NCBI RefSeq assembly: GCF_011397635.1
Contig: NC_064759.1
Span: forward strand, 14,156,428-14,220,427
Reading direction: 5' to 3'
DNA length: 64,000 nt
Source of the DNA: Epinephelus fuscoguttatus
Lineage: Eukaryota > Chordata > Actinopteri > Perciformes > Serranidae
Position numbers and translations under genes: made by a program. The notes below the pieces were generated by a model, which did no database searches, was not told the DNA's origin, and was given only the letters and a program-made list of their open reading frames with translations. Below are positions 62,061-64,000 of this stretch, one piece after another; the stretch's first letter is position 1; every line of letters begins with the position of its first letter.

Positions 62061-63490
62061 GTAATACTACATCGTTATTTTTGCTCTATCTACTTCACCC
62101 TGTCTCCACAACCAGCCCACCACTTTGACTGAGGGGTGAACAAGAGGAAGAGACATAACGTGTTGTAAGAGTCGTATCTGTCAAACATCTTCCCCCCCCC
62201 CACACACACACACGCATACACACGAGTACACCTACAGTAATCTAAACGTACACATACATACATTTACAGATTTACTGCATCTCTGGAAAACCTTAATAAA
62301 GTTTGTGCTCGAGCTGCTTTTGTGAAGTTTATTATTTTAAAAAATGAAAATCACAGTTTTGAAAATACAAGTAATATAGGAGTCAAAATAGATTAAAACT
62401 GAAGTAATTACTAATTAACAAACTGTTGGATAAATTTATTACATTGTTAGTTCTTATGTTCAGGTCCAACTGAACACAGATGCACAAATGTACTTCTTGT
62501 AAAATCTGACGCTACTTCAAATGTTTCCTCACAGTTTATAGTTTCATGTTAAATACATTTATACTCTTTTATTAATTACTTACTCACATTTTATTTAAAT
62601 GTTGCTCAAAATATTCAGTATCAGATGATGGAAAAATACATAATTTTACAGTAAACTTAACATTGCTTATACCCTCTACATAAAAGAAAAAATAAATAAA
62701 TAAAGCGTCAAAAATAATTTGCTCTTCAGCTACTTACAAAACAGACACTTATATACATAACAGAGGCTTTAATATAACACAAAAATAGTAAGTTAAAGGG
62801 ACAGTGCAGCTCAATATTTTATTGGGTTGTTTCTGGCATCAATCAGACAAAAAGCTGAATGTTCATAGTTTCGTAGCTTCATCTAATCTGTAACATAAGA
62901 AAATCAGAAATTTATTTAACAACACAGAATTAAATATCATTTGTTTCTTGGCACAGATTTCAGAGGCGTCATGATATTGGCCTCGATGTAAAGTCTGACT
63001 GAAAAGTGACTTTCACGTTACGGATGAAGTCCTCCTACTGTACCTGAAATAAATATTCCTCAAGCTAATCTTTAAAACATGTCTTTACTCTCTATGTAAA
63101 TGCTCAGTGTAAAATAATTTATGATTTTGACCTGAGTTCCTCGGCCGGTGCTCCATTCCACGATAAATATCTACGCAGCTCATCTGATTGTACCGCGGAC
63201 TGACAAGTTAGGACGCCTCCGCTGAGTTACAGCAAGTACGCTGATGAGTTACTGTATGTTTGACTGTAATGATACTTTATCGCTCCCTTGTTGCTTTCAT
63301 TACAGTTTTTCACATGCAGTGTAAACAGTCGTCTCAGAGAGGAAACGTCCCTCAGCTTCATCCACTCACATGAGCTCATCAGACAAATCATTAAAAACCA
63401 CACGCAAAAAACATACACAAAGTTTCTCTCCTGCTCTTATGTATCAATAGAGGTGCCGTGTTTGATTCGCCCACACAGCTCCAGCGTTCT

Positions 63491-63519
<29 letters not shown>
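63491..63519. repeat. (CA)n microsatellite
   Basis: About 14 uninterrupted units. Confidence 0.95.
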
Positions 63520-63522
<3 letters not shown>

Positions 63523-64000
63523 TGTGGAGTGTTTTGGGGGGGTAGAAACTGCTGACCAGATAAGGAGCTGTAAGAGCTAGTAAAGTGTGAAACCACTCCG
63601 TCAGCATGCCTCCTCTCTCACATCTGTGTGTGTTCTCCATCTTAGGGTGAAACTCCCTTTTGGTGATGCTAATGATAGAGGTGGCTGCCACCACATCTCT
63701 CCCTCAGACATCTGTGCACACACCCACACACACACGCACATACACACCTGCAAGGACTCTTGCTACTTCCTGTGGCTGCGTGCATGTGTTCACCTCTTGC
63801 TCTGTTTATCTCCCAGTCGTCATGTCACTGCTGTTCTCCCTTCTCTTTTTCTGTCTCCCCCTTCCTCTCCCCTTGTAACCTAACTCTGTCTCCTCTTGTT
63901 TCATGTCTCCTCGCTAACACAGATTGTTCGAGGCTGGGACTAGATTTTCCTGTCTCAACCTCCCCTCTTCTCTGCTTTATCTCTTAGAGTGTATCTCTCA

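Larger units (their letters stand above)
54214..64000 (+). other. presumed large intron of the downstream gene
   Basis: No exon was recognised. Contains a dispersed repeat (54571-54832), MITEs (54935-55524, 56443-57110, about 58745-59030, about 61700-62060), CA tracts and a CTT run (60388-60409). The stretches 57430-58740, 59700-61680 and 62200-63480 show nothing I recognise. Confidence 0.5.

Noticed and set aside
63760..63987. 75-codon frame at the right edge as a possible exon
   Set aside because: Pyrimidine-rich low-complexity translation with no motif and no paired splice sites.

Overview
The window is vertebrate nuclear DNA, almost certainly from a ray-finned (teleost) fish. The genes are split by GT-AG introns. 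Much of the remainder is teleost-type repeat material: L2-like and Rex/RTE-like LINE fragments, tRNA-derived SINEs, a Tc1/mariner end, hAT-like and TTAA-flanked MITEs, a Penelope-like fragment, and long CA/TG, GA and GATG microsatellites. No virus, phage, plasmid or CRISPR array was seen.

Three genes lie on the + strand. (1) Positions 1-9953 hold the last five coding exons of a pyruvate kinase. The protein resembles the liver/red-cell type more than the muscle type, so it is called pklr. (2) Positions 14362-41978 hold all nine coding exons of an HCN (hyperpolarization-activated cyclic-nucleotide-gated) channel. The deduced protein is 1521 residues: S1-S6, GYG pore, C-linker, cAMP-binding domain and a very long proline/serine/threonine-rich tail. 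An 'RAIR' segment before S2, a 'PLVHAPLQ' block and a C-terminus ending ANM (not SNL as in HCN1/2/4) point to HCN3. HCN3 and PKLR are neighbours in mammals, so the two calls support each other. (3) From about 51.56 kb a GC-rich promoter and a 5' UTR exon start another gene. Its likely first coding exon is 54108-54213, and the rest lies beyond the window. I could not identify it.

Layout: 1-10 kb, end of pklr with repeat-filled introns; 10-14.3 kb, intergenic, with a large minisatellite (11.4-12.06 kb), a 63-bp GA tract and the presumed HCN promoter/5' UTR; 14.4-15.07 kb, HCN exon 1; 15.07-30.25 kb, a giant intron 1 with nested transposons and a coiled-coil pseudogene; 30.25-39.09 kb, channel-core exons; 39.47-41.98 kb, one huge last exon; 42-51.5 kb, 3' UTR and intergenic repeats; 51.6-64 kb, start of the next gene and its repeat-rich intron.

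The most notable items are the 834-residue single-exon HCN tail, an extra intron splitting the normally single S1-S4 exon, altered residues at the fructose-1,6-bisphosphate site of the kinase, a 231-bp insertion with an 11-bp target duplication and a hammerhead-ribozyme-like core, a TTAA-flanked transposon carrying a 59-codon exon-like ORF, and nested inverted-repeat elements in an HCN intron. All identities rest on reading the sequence and on remembered family features; no database search was run.
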